DNA from: Antedon mediterranea
Lineage: Eukaryota; Echinodermata; Crinoidea; Comatulida; Antedonidae
DNA length: 64,000 bases
Direction: 5' to 3'
NCBI RefSeq assembly: GCF_964355755.1
Contig: NC_092672.1
Span: forward strand, 13,326,501-13,390,500
Within the stretch, counting starts at the first letter, position 1, and each line of letters opens with the position of its first letter. A model generated the notes under the pieces. The model had not been told where the DNA came from. It worked only from the letters and a program-made list of their open reading frames with translations, and did not search any database. Positions 23,181 through 35,639 of this stretch are shown one piece after another. The position numbers and the translations under genes are program-made.

Positions 23181-23981
23181 GTTATGCGCGATTTGAACGA
23201 TTTGCGCAATTTGAAATTGCGCAAAAAAAATCCTTGCGCAATTTGAATTGAAACATGTGTTTCAAATTGCGCAAGCAACGTATTAAATTGCGCAAGTAAT
23301 CTGCAAATTGCGCAAGGTTTTTCGATAGATTGTGAAATCATGCACACCCATATTTTTATAGTAATTTCTAAGAATGATTCAAAATTAAAGATAAATATCG
23401 CATTTCCTTATTTTAGTAGTGCAAATATTGTTATAAGTTAGCATACCGTCGAAGAACCGACGAAGGAAAACGAAGCGGTGGTGTTCCACCAGGCGGGCGC
23501 GGCGCGGGCGGCCGGCTATACTACTCTAGCCTAGCTAGGGTCTGGACTACTGATACTGACTAGGTTACATGGCCTAGCTTAAACTAATATTAAAAACTTA
23601 AAAAGTGAGTATTAAACATTATCTTCATTGAAATGGTCTTATTTATATAATAAAAATAATACTAAATTTTAAACTCCTCTGCCTAGGCCTAGCCTAGCCA
23701 TGTATGGGAAAATTTACAGTTCGTTTTCAAATTGCGCAAAGGTGTCATATTGCGCAAGAACTATCTTGCGCAATTTACAAATTGTGCAGCGCAATTTAAA
23801 ATTGCGCAAAGATTTTCTTGCGCAATTTGAAATTGCGCAAGTTGATTGCGCAATTTGAAATTGCGCAAAAAAATCCTTGCGCAATTTAAAATTGCGCAAG
23901 AATTCTTTGCGCAATTTCAAATTGCGCAAGGATTTTTTTGCGCAATTTCAAATTGCGCAAATCGTTCAAATCGCGCATAAC
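23181..23981. mobile_element. Foldback element built of TTGCGCAA palindromes, copy 1
   Basis: The left end GTTATGCGCGATTTGAACGA and the right end (TCGTTCAAATCGCGCATAAC) are perfect inverted repeats. Both arms then continue as runs of TTGCGCAAttt and aaaTTGCGCAA units spaced by short AT stretches. I count about 20 TTGCGCAA copies, 6 in the left arm and 14 in the right. ATAT flanks both sides as a possible 4-bp target duplication. The middle (23410-23720) is non-coding, with a GC-rich patch and TAGGCC words. No transposase is present, so the element is non-autonomous. Confidence 0.85.
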
Positions 23982-24180
23982 ATATATATCTCTGGAACGT
24001 TAAAAACACAGCGGGTGTTCGTTTATTTTTTAGGGTGTAATATAATAGAGACACGTTTCGCGCTCGCGAGGTCACCGTCAGTTTGACCTTTTAGTGGGTA
24101 TACAATATGGTAAACAAACACAGTGAGAGGTATGTTAAAGCATGGGAGAACTGAGAGATGATCATCTTAAAAAGCAATCG

Positions 24181-26578
24181 TCAAAACGGATTACGGTCGA
24201 AGCGGCCGCCAACCAAAGCGGCCGCTAGTTCAATAACGGTAATTTGTATGGAACGCCGTGTGCGCTTTGATTGTCGTTGTTTTGTCATTTTTGATTGTCA
24301 TTGTTTCGATCGTCAGGTTTTCTTTTCCTCGGACGTAAATAACAACTTACATTATTAATATTATGTAATATATTCTCTTTTTTGACAGATTGAATGTGAT
24401 ACCTTCTTTTAAACGAAATGGCGAATCGATGATTACTTACTTTAACTGTTCTAAATGATATACAGTTAACAGTATATGTTTAATAAAGTCATTAAAAAAC
24501 ATTGTGGTGTTTTTATTGTATAATATATAATATGCCAATTATTAAGAATAATATATATATTTTTTCAATAAAATATATCAAATCAAAATATATATATTTG
24601 TTATTGTATATTAATATATTAGTAAAGTAACTACTGTAAGTAGTACGTGTTCGCAAACATAATTTAATTACAATAACATGATGACATCAATTTATTTATT
24701 TAATATCCTAAATTGTTTTATACCTTCAGATATATAAATATTGATCAATTTAAAATTAGTTTTAAATACTAAAATAAGACGCAAGTGCCTGTACGGTACG
24801 GTAATTAATTACGTGAATTTCTGCTAATAACTCGACTGGCGGCCGGCCAGGAATAGTGCTGTAGAAGGTCGCGTTTTCGTCTTCACGTTGCTTCATTGAA
24901 AACACAAACAATGTATTACAATGGAATAACACTTAAATGTATAACACACCCTACTACTAATAATAAATAAAAACCAAGATTCGATAGTACAGTGTAAACG
25001 AGATATACAAATTCGGCAATACCGTACGTAACTTATTATTGCAATACTGTATGAAGATTCGATAGTATGTAAATGAGATATAAATATTCGGCAATACCGT
25101 ACGTAAATTATTAATGCAATACTGTAAAGATTCGATGTAAATTAATGAGATATAAATATTCGGCAATACCGTACGTAACTTATTATTGCAATACTGTATA
25201 AAGATTCGATGTAAATGAGATATAAAGATTCGGCAATACCGTACGTAAATTATTAATGCAATACTGTAAAGATTCGATGTAAATGAGATATAAATATTCG
25301 GCAATACCGTACGTAAATTATTATTGCAATACTGTATAAAGATTCGATGTAAATGAGATATAAAGATTCGGCAATACCGTACATTATTAATGCAATACTG
25401 TATAAAAATTTGGTGTAAATTAGATATAAATATTCGGCAATAACGTACGTAATTTATTATTGCAATACTGTATAAAGATTTGATGTAAATGAGATATAAA
25501 GATTCGGCAATACCGTACGTAAATTATTAATGCAGTACTGTATAAAGATTCGATAGTATGTAAATGAGATATAAATATTCGGCAATACCGTACGTAAATT
25601 ATTAATGCAATACTGTATAAAGACTCGATAGTATGTAAATGAGATATAAAGATTCGGCAATACCTTAATAGTACGTAAATTATTATTGCAATACTGTAAA
25701 AAGATTCTATGAGATACAAGGATTCAGCAATACCGTACGTAAATTATTAATGCAATACTGTATAAGGATTCGATAGTATGTAAATGAGATATAAATATTC
25801 GGCAATACCGTACGTAAATTATTATATTGCAATACTGTAAAAAGATTCGATAGTATGTAATAATGAGATATAAAGATTCGGCAATACCATACGTAAATTA
25901 TTATTGCAATACTGTATGAAGATTCGATAGTATGTAAATGAGATATAAATATTCGGCAATACCGTACGTAAATTATTATATTGCAATACTGTAAAAAGAT
26001 TCGATAGTATGTAAATGAGATATAAAGATTCGGCAATACCGTACGTAAATTATTATTGCAATACTGTATGAAGATTCGATAGTATGTAAATGAGATATAA
26101 ATATTCGCCAATACCGTACGTAAATTATTAATGCAATACTGTATAAAGATTCGATAGGAGAGTGCTCAAGAAACGTCGGGTCAAGAGGATAAAATAAACA
26201 AATAAATAAATAGTACGTAATAAATGAGACATATAGGTTCAATAGTATGTAGATTATGATGCAAACGTAAATTATTAATGATTCGATAATATATAATGTA
26301 AATATATTTAGTTAGTTATTAATATTAAAATACAAATAAAATATACATTGATTTATCCGCAGGCAAACTTAATTATTATAGAAATATAAAGATTCGATAG
26401 TACATGATTTGGCTTATATTTATTGGTTTGACCATACACACAGCTGTAACTCAACTCGCCATAGGCCATGGCGTTGACAACGACAATCAAAGATTAAAGC
26501 GCACATGGCGTTCCATACAAATGACGATATTAAACTGGCGTGGCGGCCGCTTCGACGTCGACCATACTCCGTCAAAAC
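24181..26578. mobile_element. Possible composite element: ~110-bp inverted repeats around a minisatellite
   Basis: The left part (24181-24290) contains GAAGCGGCCGCCA, TTTGTATGGAACGCC and GTGCGCTTTGATTGTCGTTG. The same words in the same order are found on the complementary strand at 26480-26560 (TGGCGGCCGCTTC, GGCGTTCCATACAAATG, CGACAATCAAAG). The ends beyond these words do not align well, and no target-site duplication is seen, so the limits are approximate. Confidence 0.5.
24970..26155. repeat. Minisatellite, unit ~75 bp, about 16 copies
   Basis: The unit contains GATTCGATAGTATGTAAATG, AGATATAAATATTCGGCAAT, ACCGTACGTAAATTATTAAT and GCAATACTGTATAAA. Unit length varies from about 60 to 80 bp by small deletions, for instance loss of the AGTATG segment. 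Two subtypes alternate irregularly (AAATATTCGG against AAAGATTCGG). Long open frames on the minus strand arise from the repetition itself. Confidence 0.9.
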
Positions 26579-26715
26579 TAGCCTTTTGATGGAATGGCAT
26601 GGTAAGGATGTTATTTATTTTCTAAACTTATGTTTTATATTCACTGTAGAATTATTTGGGCATTTGGTTCGGAATCATCGACTTTATTTATGTATTGTCA
26701 TTTTTGGTTTGACAC

Positions 26716-26850
26716 ATAGGCCTAGCCTAGGCCTAGGCCTAGCCTAGGCCTAGCCCTAGCCCTATCTATTATTATTATATATAGCCTAGGCCTAGCCTAG
26801 GGCTAGAGGCCTACTAGGCTAGGCCCTAACTAGGCCTATATTTAATATAC
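26716..26850. repeat. TAGGCC/CTAGGCCT cluster
   Basis: Nearly continuous CCTAGGCCTAGG words at 26718-26765 and 26785-26840, separated by a TATTATTATATATAG patch. Confidence 0.75.
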
Positions 26851-27519
26851 GGTGCATTTAATACATGTTAACTGTTGATTTTATTTACAAATGTTGCGTA
26901 AATATATTAATTATTATCTTTCATTCTTCTTCATGCTCTTATTGCATCTTCCATGTATTATGTGATGTTCTTCGGCGCTTAAACAGACACCCAAGCCTCC
27001 TAAACTAGGCCTAGCTAGGTAGACGAAGTACCGCATCAGGCAACGCCACCGGGCGGGCGGAGAGACACGAGCACATCGTGGACGTACCTTTCCTTGAAAA
27101 TTTTTCAAGATTTTGCGCCACTATCCTTCGGAGCCGACGCAAACCACTCAGCAAGTGTTTGAAAATTAAAAACAGGAATATTATTCAGTGATTTTGTGTA
27201 GTTAAATTCACGATTTATCCAACATATACAACATTTATGATGCACCTTGTCCTTGGCCCTTGCAACAAAAGCACTCGGCAGTTGCCATTTCGCTATGCTT
27301 CGACACGCACTAGGCGAGAGGTATTCGGTTTGTTTACAAATCTATACCCACTATTTCTGATTATGCTGTGGGTATAGTGGCTGGATCTCAATGGAGATAC
27401 AACAAGGCCATATAGATGGCTGCAGTCGCGTGCTTAGTGTTTACCGACCGACCTACCAACTGACCGAAATTACTGAACATGTTGAAATGTTTAAAAACAG
27501 TTATATTTTTTTAATTTAC

Positions 27520-27960
27520 ACGTGCGTAGCCTGTCACTTTTGACGTGCTCGTATAACGTAATTTCGAGTTGAAAAGTAAGTCAAGAAAACAGAAATCGGG
27601 CAAAAAGAGTGCGCAATAACATTTAACGTGCAGTGCGCACGCAAAAATCTGCGCACTCATGGCAATTTTGTAAAAGCTTAAAATTTCCTGAAACGTACTC
27701 TTATTTCATCGAAAATAAATTTTGAAAATTTTAAGCGCGCGTACGCATGCGTTTCATGCGCTACGCACGTAATTGTATTGCCATATGATGATTTATGCCC
27801 TGAAATTTATGAGTACCAAATTTTATTTAATTGTGATTCATGGTTGTGAAGATTACAAACGTGATTTCGTTAAATCGTGCGTAGACCGCGTAATTTTTTA
27901 TTGCGCACCGTGAAAACATAACCACGTCGATTCCTGGCCATAAGGAATATACTGTGAAAA
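27520..27960. repeat. GCGC-rich dispersed sequence, no gene
   Basis: Many GTGCGCA/TGCGCAC and CGTACGCATGCG words lie in otherwise AT-rich DNA immediately left of the hAT-like element. It looks like a decayed dispersed repeat; the family is not recognised. Confidence 0.35.
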
Positions 27961-27995
27961 ATTGACTTAGCTAGATTAAACTGATATCAAGATAA

Positions 27996-29779
27996 CAGGG
28001 CTCGATTTAGTGCTAGCCCGGCGTACAATGGCTAGTAAAAACAGCTCCGGGCTACCTAAAGTATCTTCCTTTAAGCCCGGATGGCTAGTAGGTTGTGGGA
28101 ACTCGAAATTGGGACGAAATGACCTCATAAAAATAACTCCAGCATTAAAGACATATGTCTTGGCAACATCAGCAAAAAAACCACTCGCGCGCTGCTGTGG
28201 CCATAACAAGTGATGATGTAGGCGGAGCCTCTCATAATCAAGCAAATTTTCCGAATTATGATTGGCCATTTATGTTTTTGTCACCCAGGTTATTGTGAAG
28301 TAGGCGGAGCTTCATTATCAGGTCAAACGTGTCACAAAAATATGACCATAAATAACGAACTGTGATTGGCCAAATGTAGTAGAATTTTGTCAATGTTAAA
28401 AATAACTTGTCTAGTCTTGTCAGGCCTGGTTGTCACAGATCAAAGCTAGGGATATTTTGTAGGGCCGGGTGGCTGGCTCTATCCCTGTAGGTAGGCCATG
28501 GAGGCCATATTTTATAATATGCGTAGGCCTAGATAGAATCAAAAGCCATCGTTTGGCATCGTGATGGCTGCTCAGCAGCTAGGCCTAGCTAGATACTACC
28601 ATTTTGGTAACAGTTGAGTAGAGTAGGCCAGGTGCTCCAATGCGATCTAGCTAGGCTAGGTAGGCCTACGTCTATCCTAGCTACCCTACTATAAATAATA
28701 GGCTCTCTAGGCCTAGCCTAAGGTAGACAGAATCTAATTAGTTTTCTTGGCTAGGTTGAAGCCCAACAACAAAAAGACCTCAATAAATCGATTCTGTGAA
28801 TATGGTGAGCATGAAATAGACTATGCGTCGCGACGCAAAGTTAATTTTTATAATGTGAACAATAAAGAAATACAATTTTGTGTAATTTTTCATGCAATAA
28901 TAGTTTAATAGAGTTGTTATGCGCGATTTGAACGATTTGCGCAATTTGAAATTGCGCAAGGATTTTCTTGCGCAATTTTAAATTGAAACATGTGTTTCAA
29001 ATTGCGCAAGCAACGTATTAAATTGCGCAAGTAATCTGCAAATTGCGCAAGGTTTTTTGACAGATTGTGAAATCATGCACACCCATATTTTGTTAGTAAT
29101 TTCTAAGAATGATTCAAAATTAAAGATAATATCGCATTTCCTTACCCTCCCGGGAGCCTCCCTCCCGAATTTTTTTTGACGAATAAAAAAAATCTCGAAT
29201 TCCCAATGGTTCTATAAAATACCATATTCACACATAATATGAGGAGAAGGCATAAATAAATACCAATAGTAATATAATAATTTCAATTCAAATATCAGTA
29301 CTAATGACGATTAATAAGACTAATAACGATTGGATTTTTTTTAGAAACAATAATTATTACGAATTATTAGACGTTTACTATTTAACTTAAAAATTAAATT
29401 TAATGACAAAAAAGATTGACCTTTCGGTACCATTTTCAACAACAAATGAGTACAATAATAAAATTAACAAACAGTTAGAACTATCTTGCGCAATTTACAA
29501 ATTGTGCAGCGCAATTTGAAATTGCGCAAGAATTCTTTGCGCAATTTTAAATTGCGCAAATCGCGCATAACACAGTATTTATGTAAATGTTTAGCAATTC
29601 TCGAGCGTTTAGATTAGTGCGCCCTCTATTGTACAAAATGCCTGAATTCATTTATATGGCGGCCCTGCTATCACGGTGCGATAATAAGAGTGGGCTAGTA
29701 AAATAATGTATGGGCTAGTGAAATCTACAGTGAACTAGCCCAGTGGGCTAGCAACATGAAAAAGATAAATCGAGCCCTG
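27996..29779. mobile_element. hAT-like non-autonomous DNA transposon with nested foldback
   Basis: The ends CAGGGCTCGATTTA (27996-28009) and TAAATCGAGCCCTG (29766-29779) are perfect inverted repeats. They are flanked by the direct repeat GATAA (27991-27995 and 29780-29784). Subterminal GGCTAG / CTAGCCC words occur at both sides. No transposase frame is found. The TTGCGCAA foldback copy 2 and a TAGGCC cluster sit inside. CAGGG-starting ends are typical of hAT elements, but a 5-bp duplication is shorter than the usual 8 bp. Confidence 0.75.
28916..29571. mobile_element. Foldback element of TTGCGCAA palindromes, copy 2
   Basis: It starts GTTATGCGCGATTTGAACGA, as copy 1 does. It ends GCAAATCGCGCATAAC, lacking the TCGTTCAA segment of copy 1's right end. 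About 10 TTGCGCAA copies are present. The left 190 bp, to ATCGCATTTCCTTA, and the segment around ACTATCTTGCGCAATTTACA are shared with copy 1. The centre is unrelated, so the family has conserved arms and a variable core. Confidence 0.83.
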
Positions 29780-29784
29780 GATAA

Positions 29785-32600
29785 GGTCAGAAAGCGATAA
29801 AACGCATAGTGATACCGGACCGACAGACAGACCGACCGACCGACCGACATAGTGAACTATAGAGTCGCTTCCACGCGACTAAAAATAAAAAGCGAAAAGC
29901 TAAATCAAAACGATAAAGTAAACAGCCAGAAACGTTAGCAGAGCTAAGTTATACAAGTTATATATATATATATGTGATAAAATATTAATAGGTAAAAAGG
30001 CTTGTTTGGTGGTAGGCCTAAATTGTAGATCATGTCAATCAATGAAATGAATTTTACTATATATAAATGTGTTGTAATACGATATTAATTGTGCATAATT
30101 ATCATGATGTGGCGAGAGTTATAGTAGCCTAGACAAATTAAACAACTGACGCTATAAGTAGTATATTGGAAAAGAATTTGCCTCATTGCAATAAGGTAAT
30201 AATTCGTAACTCAGAATTTTCAGAAGAACTCTTAGTTTTTGGCTTTCTATCTAACAAATCATTTTGATCTTTTATATAAAACATTGGATATTGGAGAAAA
30301 GATGTGTTTTTGTCTTGTGGTCTACTCTAATATTAGAGATAAGTAGGCCTATATTATACAGAACGCGAAAATTATTGCTTGTTGGTTTATTTAAACAGGT
30401 GGGCAAGTCTCAGTATTTGCATGACAACGGACTTCGTACCTTCGTTTGCCTTATACTGAACAGGAACTTTGGTTTATCATTCTGATAGATTAGTAGTTGA
30501 ACAAACCACGAATTGGAGGCCTATGACAACTAACAAGAAATAACATAAAAGACAGAAAACTACAATGTTATGAGTGAGGGAAAAAACAACTAAAATTTGG
30601 ATCTGTTCTAAATTGAAGCAATTGAAAGAGTAAGTAGGCCTACTACTGTATTTCGAGGGATTGGATGAAAGGATATTTCGAGGAGCGGAAAGAAACAATG
30701 TTTCACAATCAAAAATTATTTTAAATAGGCATAGGGATAAGGCCTAATAGTAGGGATTTCTGTGAATTTTGGAGTTAGGCCTATACTTAGGCCTAAGGAT
30801 TAAGGAACCAAACGCCATTAGAAAGTGTATTAACTTTTAGTTATGTTACTTGTATATATATTTATAAGAACAGCTTTATATAATCTTTGAAAATACATTT
30901 TACCTTTTTAAATTGTGCTGTTAAATCAACCTATTGATTTAAATTACAGGTACGCTTTCTGTAGGTCTAACTATGCATGACACTTGTTAAACTTTAGCAT
31001 CATGTCGAAAGCATGGAATTGGACTGTGAATGGTGGAAAGCTAGGCCAGTTACAGTTTACTATACTCTTCTAAGCCAGCTACTAGATGTGTAGAATCGCT
31101 GTTGGTATATTAATGCCAGGTAGGTAGGAATTTACAAATTTCATTTCTAAATATCTTACCAACGAGTCTGAAAAATGAACTGTGTTACGATCGCCAAAGT
31201 AGATAACGCCAGCTGTTGAAACAACCGTTAATGTAGAACAACCCGCAGCTAATGTAGTAAAACCTCCAGCTTTATGCTCATATCAAAATACATTTCAACT
31301 AGCTATAGTTAATTTCAATAGTCTTGATAAGAAATATAACATTTCAGACATACTGTTCAGAGCTTAATTTCTAACCGTTGTGTTGTTACTTGGTGCATCA
31401 TGAAACCAGAAAGACAAACCATGGTAGGCCTATGTGACGTGTATTAGTAGTTTACATTAATTAAATTGATACTCAATGTGAACCAAATTCGATGCGCAAA
31501 CCCCTCGAATAGGATCACCTCCTCGACGTTATTATCCAGAAAAAGAATAACAAGCAATCAATTGCCTCCTACTCTTCCTAGCCTAACATTGTTATCTATT
31601 TTGACGATTAAATGGAATGAAAGAAACCTCCCAAGGACTGAAACATATTTTGGCCGAATGACCTCGAGGCCAACACGTTCTGATATCAAATAAGCTTTGC
31701 TTGGCTGTATTACAAAACAATTTAGACGTAGCTGTATAGTTTTAGGTATAATGCAGACTTTTGAATGACCTGCAGTTCCCATTATATTTTTCAGACTGTA
31801 AAATAGACATACTGTAATCTCTCTTGTGCTCTGATGAATTAAAACATGAAGTCGAATTCACCTCCTATGAAGACGACTCGGATTAGCTGGATACGATTAA
31901 ATCTTTTTAATGTTGGTACGTGTATTGCATAGAACAACGTCGGAACAGAGCAACTCTAGATCTTAAACAGACGATGATCTTGTTCCAGGGTTCTTCGTTG
32001 CAGTGTTATCCTTAACAAGCACTCACAACTGAACTGTGTCATCTATAGTAACACATACCAAATAGTCTTGAAACGGGACATTCTTCTAAATTAGATTGTC
32101 ATCCTTGTACAGATATAAATCGAATGTTACATGATCACTTATGATATGCATAAACATAATATAGTACAAATGTGGCGAGAATGAATTGGACAGTAATGGC
32201 AATGAGTAGTACGGTTTCAAAGTATATAATTATCTTAACTTTATTCAGCAGTGCTGACATTCGAGGTTAAGGTTTGAATGATTATTGCCAAGCATTTACA
32301 ATCCAAATTTTATTTGTAGGTTTAAGACGCCAAATGTTAGAGGACAACATTTTCCTAGATCACTCTGGATGAAGATATTCAATGTTACCATGTAACAATC
32401 AATGTTTGTGTTGGTTGAAAGAACTATTTGGAATTATGAAAATACTATATATTATGAGTTGACCATTCCATTTCAATATGGTCATCTTCTAGGTATTTTT
32501 AGTTTTATATCTTTGGTCGTGAACTTTCAAGTAAGAATAGCTATATGCTGTTGCAGTAGTGTTAGTACAATTTTCTTCATTAAGTTTCGTCATTAAGTGA
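29785..32600. other. Gene-free stretch
   Basis: No coding region, RNA gene or clear element is seen. There is a short GACCGACC run (29820-29847), a TATATA patch (29957-29972), and scattered TAGGCCTA words. Confidence 0.45.
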
Positions 32601-32694
32601 TATTTGTCGCTACCGTAAATGCAGGAATTGCTTTTTCTTTTAATACTTTCAATTTTAGTACTTGCTGTTTACTATGGGCTTTTTATATTTCGTA

Positions 32695-32880
32695 TTGCCC
32701 TTCTTTCATCTAATCCATCCAACAGAAACAAAATGTTACCATATTTTTGTTTAGCACATTGTCACAATTTTAATTTCATCTAGTCCATCCAACAACAACA
32801 ACACAATTTTATCATATTTCTGTGTGGTAGAGCCAAAGGGTTGTTTTACCTATACCTTCTTCACCGAAAGTTTTGCATAC
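32695..32880 (-). pseudogene. NACHT (NLR-type) ATPase relic with Walker A and two Walker B boxes
   Basis: On the minus strand, 32865-32839 encodes GEEGIGKTT, a P-loop/Walker A. Only about 40 bases on, in another frame, comes KIVLLLLDGLDEIK (around 32810-32770), the NACHT-type Walker B. A second Walker B (FLLDGLDER, ~32730-32702) follows. In a real NACHT domain about 60-80 residues separate the two boxes, so the middle is deleted. Frame changes and stops make this a relic. Confidence 0.75.
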
Positions 32881-35639
32881 ATGTGTAGAATTGATTGTCG
32901 TCTGTTGACCTCTTTTCTTTGCAGGGATTGTGTTGAAATGATGGTAGCAAATGCTTAAAATTATTTAAAAAATTTAGATTAAGCATTGTGTTAATAAGCC
33001 AAAGAAGAAGAGCCAAAATTCTCTCATTCCGTCTTTATAAACCGAACACATTCTTGCAATTAAGAAAAAAAAGTATTTAACAAAGAGTACATTTGTGGAT
33101 TTTTTTTGTAAAATTTTTTTGTGTTCCAAATCCATAATCATTCCAAAAATCTTCTGAATTATTTTGAGATTTTTTTGGTGATCCCAACATGCTCTATGCA
33201 TTGACTAGATACTTTTTTTGCGTCAGTGCGTGTATTTAGATATTCTTTAGTGAAGAGAAAATGTCTTCGAAATTCTTTCTTAGAAAATTTCTTTATCGAT
33301 TATGGATGTATGTAAATTTTCTTCACAAATCATTTGTGGATTAATTCTTCTTATTGTTATACATTCTTCCAACTGTTCCATGTCGACGGTAGGTGTAAAA
33401 TCTTTAACGAAGTACCGTTGTACTAAATTCCCTAATTCCTTCTCTTACTAAATCTTAAGATGCAACTAACTATTGTTTGTGTTCTAAATTCAAAATTACA
33501 CCCCTAGCTTTCCTTGTCGATGGTGGGTGTATTTAGAGATTCTTGAATAAAGCATCCGAGGATTTCTTCTTTAAGAAATTATGTTTGTGTTCTACATTCA
33601 TAATTAAATCCCAAAATGTCTTCTAAATTATTTCTCAGTGCATTTCGTAAACGTTCCTTCTCGATGGTGTGTGTATTTAGAGATTCTTTAAATAAGAATT
33701 TGTGGCTTTCTTTATGAATAATTGTTTGTGTTTTTAATACAAAATCACATCCTAAATGTATTCTGAATTATTTCTCGGTGCATTTCATAAACGTTCCTTT
33801 TCGATGGTGTGTGTATTTAGAGATTCTTTAAAGAAGAATGTGGCTTTCCTTATGAATAATTAAATACAAAATCACATCCCGAATGTCTTCTAAATTATTT
33901 CTCAGTACATTTCATAAACGTTCCTTTTCGATGGTGTGTCTATTTAGAGATTCTTTAAAGAAGAATTTGTGGCTTTCTTTATGAATAATTTGTTTTGTTC
34001 TTAAAATACAAAATCACATCCCAAATGTCTTCTAAATTATTTCTCAGTACATTTCATAAACGTTCCTTTTCGATGGTGTGTCTATTTAGAGATTCTTTAA
34101 AGAAGAATTTGTGGCTTTCTTTATGAATAATTGTTTGTGTTTTTAATACAAAATCACATCCTAAATGTATTCTGAATTATTTCTCAGTGCATTTCATAAA
34201 CGTTCCTTTTCGATGGTGTGTGTATTTAGAGATTCTTTAAAGAAGAATGTGGCTTTCCTTATGAATAATTAAATACAAAATCATATCCCGAATGTCTTCT
34301 AAATTATTTCTCAGTACATTTCATAAACGTTCCTTTTCGATGGTGTGTCTATTTAGAGATTCTTTAAAGAAGAATTTGTGGCTTTCTTTATGAATAATTT
34401 GTTTTGTTCTTAAAATACAAAATCACATCCCAAATGTCTTCTAAATTATTTCTCAGTACATTTCATAAACGTTCCTTTTCGATGGTGTGTCTATTTAGAG
34501 ATTCTTTAAAGAAGAATGTGGCTTTCCTTATGAATAATTTGTTTTGTTCTAAATACAAAATCACATCCCAAATGTCTTCTAAATTATTTCTCAGTGCATT
34601 TTATAAACGTTCCTTCTCGATGGTGTGTGTATTTAGAGATTCTTTAAATAAGAATTTGTGGCTTTCTTTATGAATAATTGTTTGTGTTTTTAATACAAAA
34701 TCACATCCTAAATGTCTTCTAAATTATTTCTCAGTGCATTTTATAAACGTTCCTTCTCGATGGTGTGTGTATTTAGAGATTCTTTAAATAAGAATTTGTG
34801 GCTTTCTTTATGAATAATTGTTTGTGTTTTTAATACAAAATCACATCCTAAATGTATTCTGAATTATTTCTCCGTGCATTTCATAAACGTTCCTTTTCGA
34901 GGGTTTGTGTATTTAGAGATTCTTTAAAGAAGAATGTGGCTTTCTTTATGAAGAATTGCTTGTGTTCTAAAATACAAAATCACATCCCAAATGTCTTCTA
35001 AATTATTTCTCAGTACATTTCATAAACATTCCTTTTCGATGGTGTGTCTATTTAGAGATTCTTTAAAGAAGAATTTGTGGCTTTCTTTATGAATAATTTG
35101 TTTTGTTCTAAATACAAAATCACATCCCAAATGTCTTCTAAATTATTTCTCAGTGCATTTTATAAACGTTCCTTCTCGATGGTGTGTGTATTTAGAGATT
35201 CTTTAAATAAGAATTTGTGGCTTTCTTTATGAATAATTGTTTGTGTTTTTAATACAAAATCACATCCTAAATGTCTTCTAAATTATTTCTCAGTGCATTT
35301 TATAAACGTTCCTTCTCGATGGTTTGTGTATTTAGAGATTCTTTAAATAAGAATTTGTGGCTTTCTTTATGAATAATTGTTTGTGTTTTTAATACAAAAT
35401 CACATCCTAAATGTATTCTGAATTATTTCTCAGTGCATTTCATAAACGTTCCTTTTCGATGGTTTGTGTATTTAGAGATTCTTTAAAGAAGAATTTGTGG
35501 CTTTCTTCTTAAATAATTGTTTGTGTTCTAAATACAAAATCACAACCAAATGTCTTCTAAATTATTTCTCATTGCATTTTCAAAAGTCACTTGTCCATGG
35601 GATGCTGTATACTATGGGCTTTTGATATTTTATATTGCA

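Noticed and set aside
24957-26242. Several minus-strand open frames of 67-134 codons with repeating YIRYCRIFIS-like peptides
   Set aside because: They are produced by the ~75-bp minisatellite read in different frames. There is no start context and no conserved codon pattern.
27976-28269. 97-codon minus-strand frame in the hAT-like element
   Set aside because: It covers the terminal repeat and flanking DNA; no transposase motif is present.
34404-34673. Open frame of 89 codons with a repeated SSKLFLSxF peptide
   Set aside because: Shadow of the 140-bp satellite. The unit is not a multiple of three, so the frame cannot be maintained.
33600-35590. CRISPR-like array
   Set aside because: Units are contiguous ~140-bp satellites without short constant repeats and variable spacers, in animal DNA.
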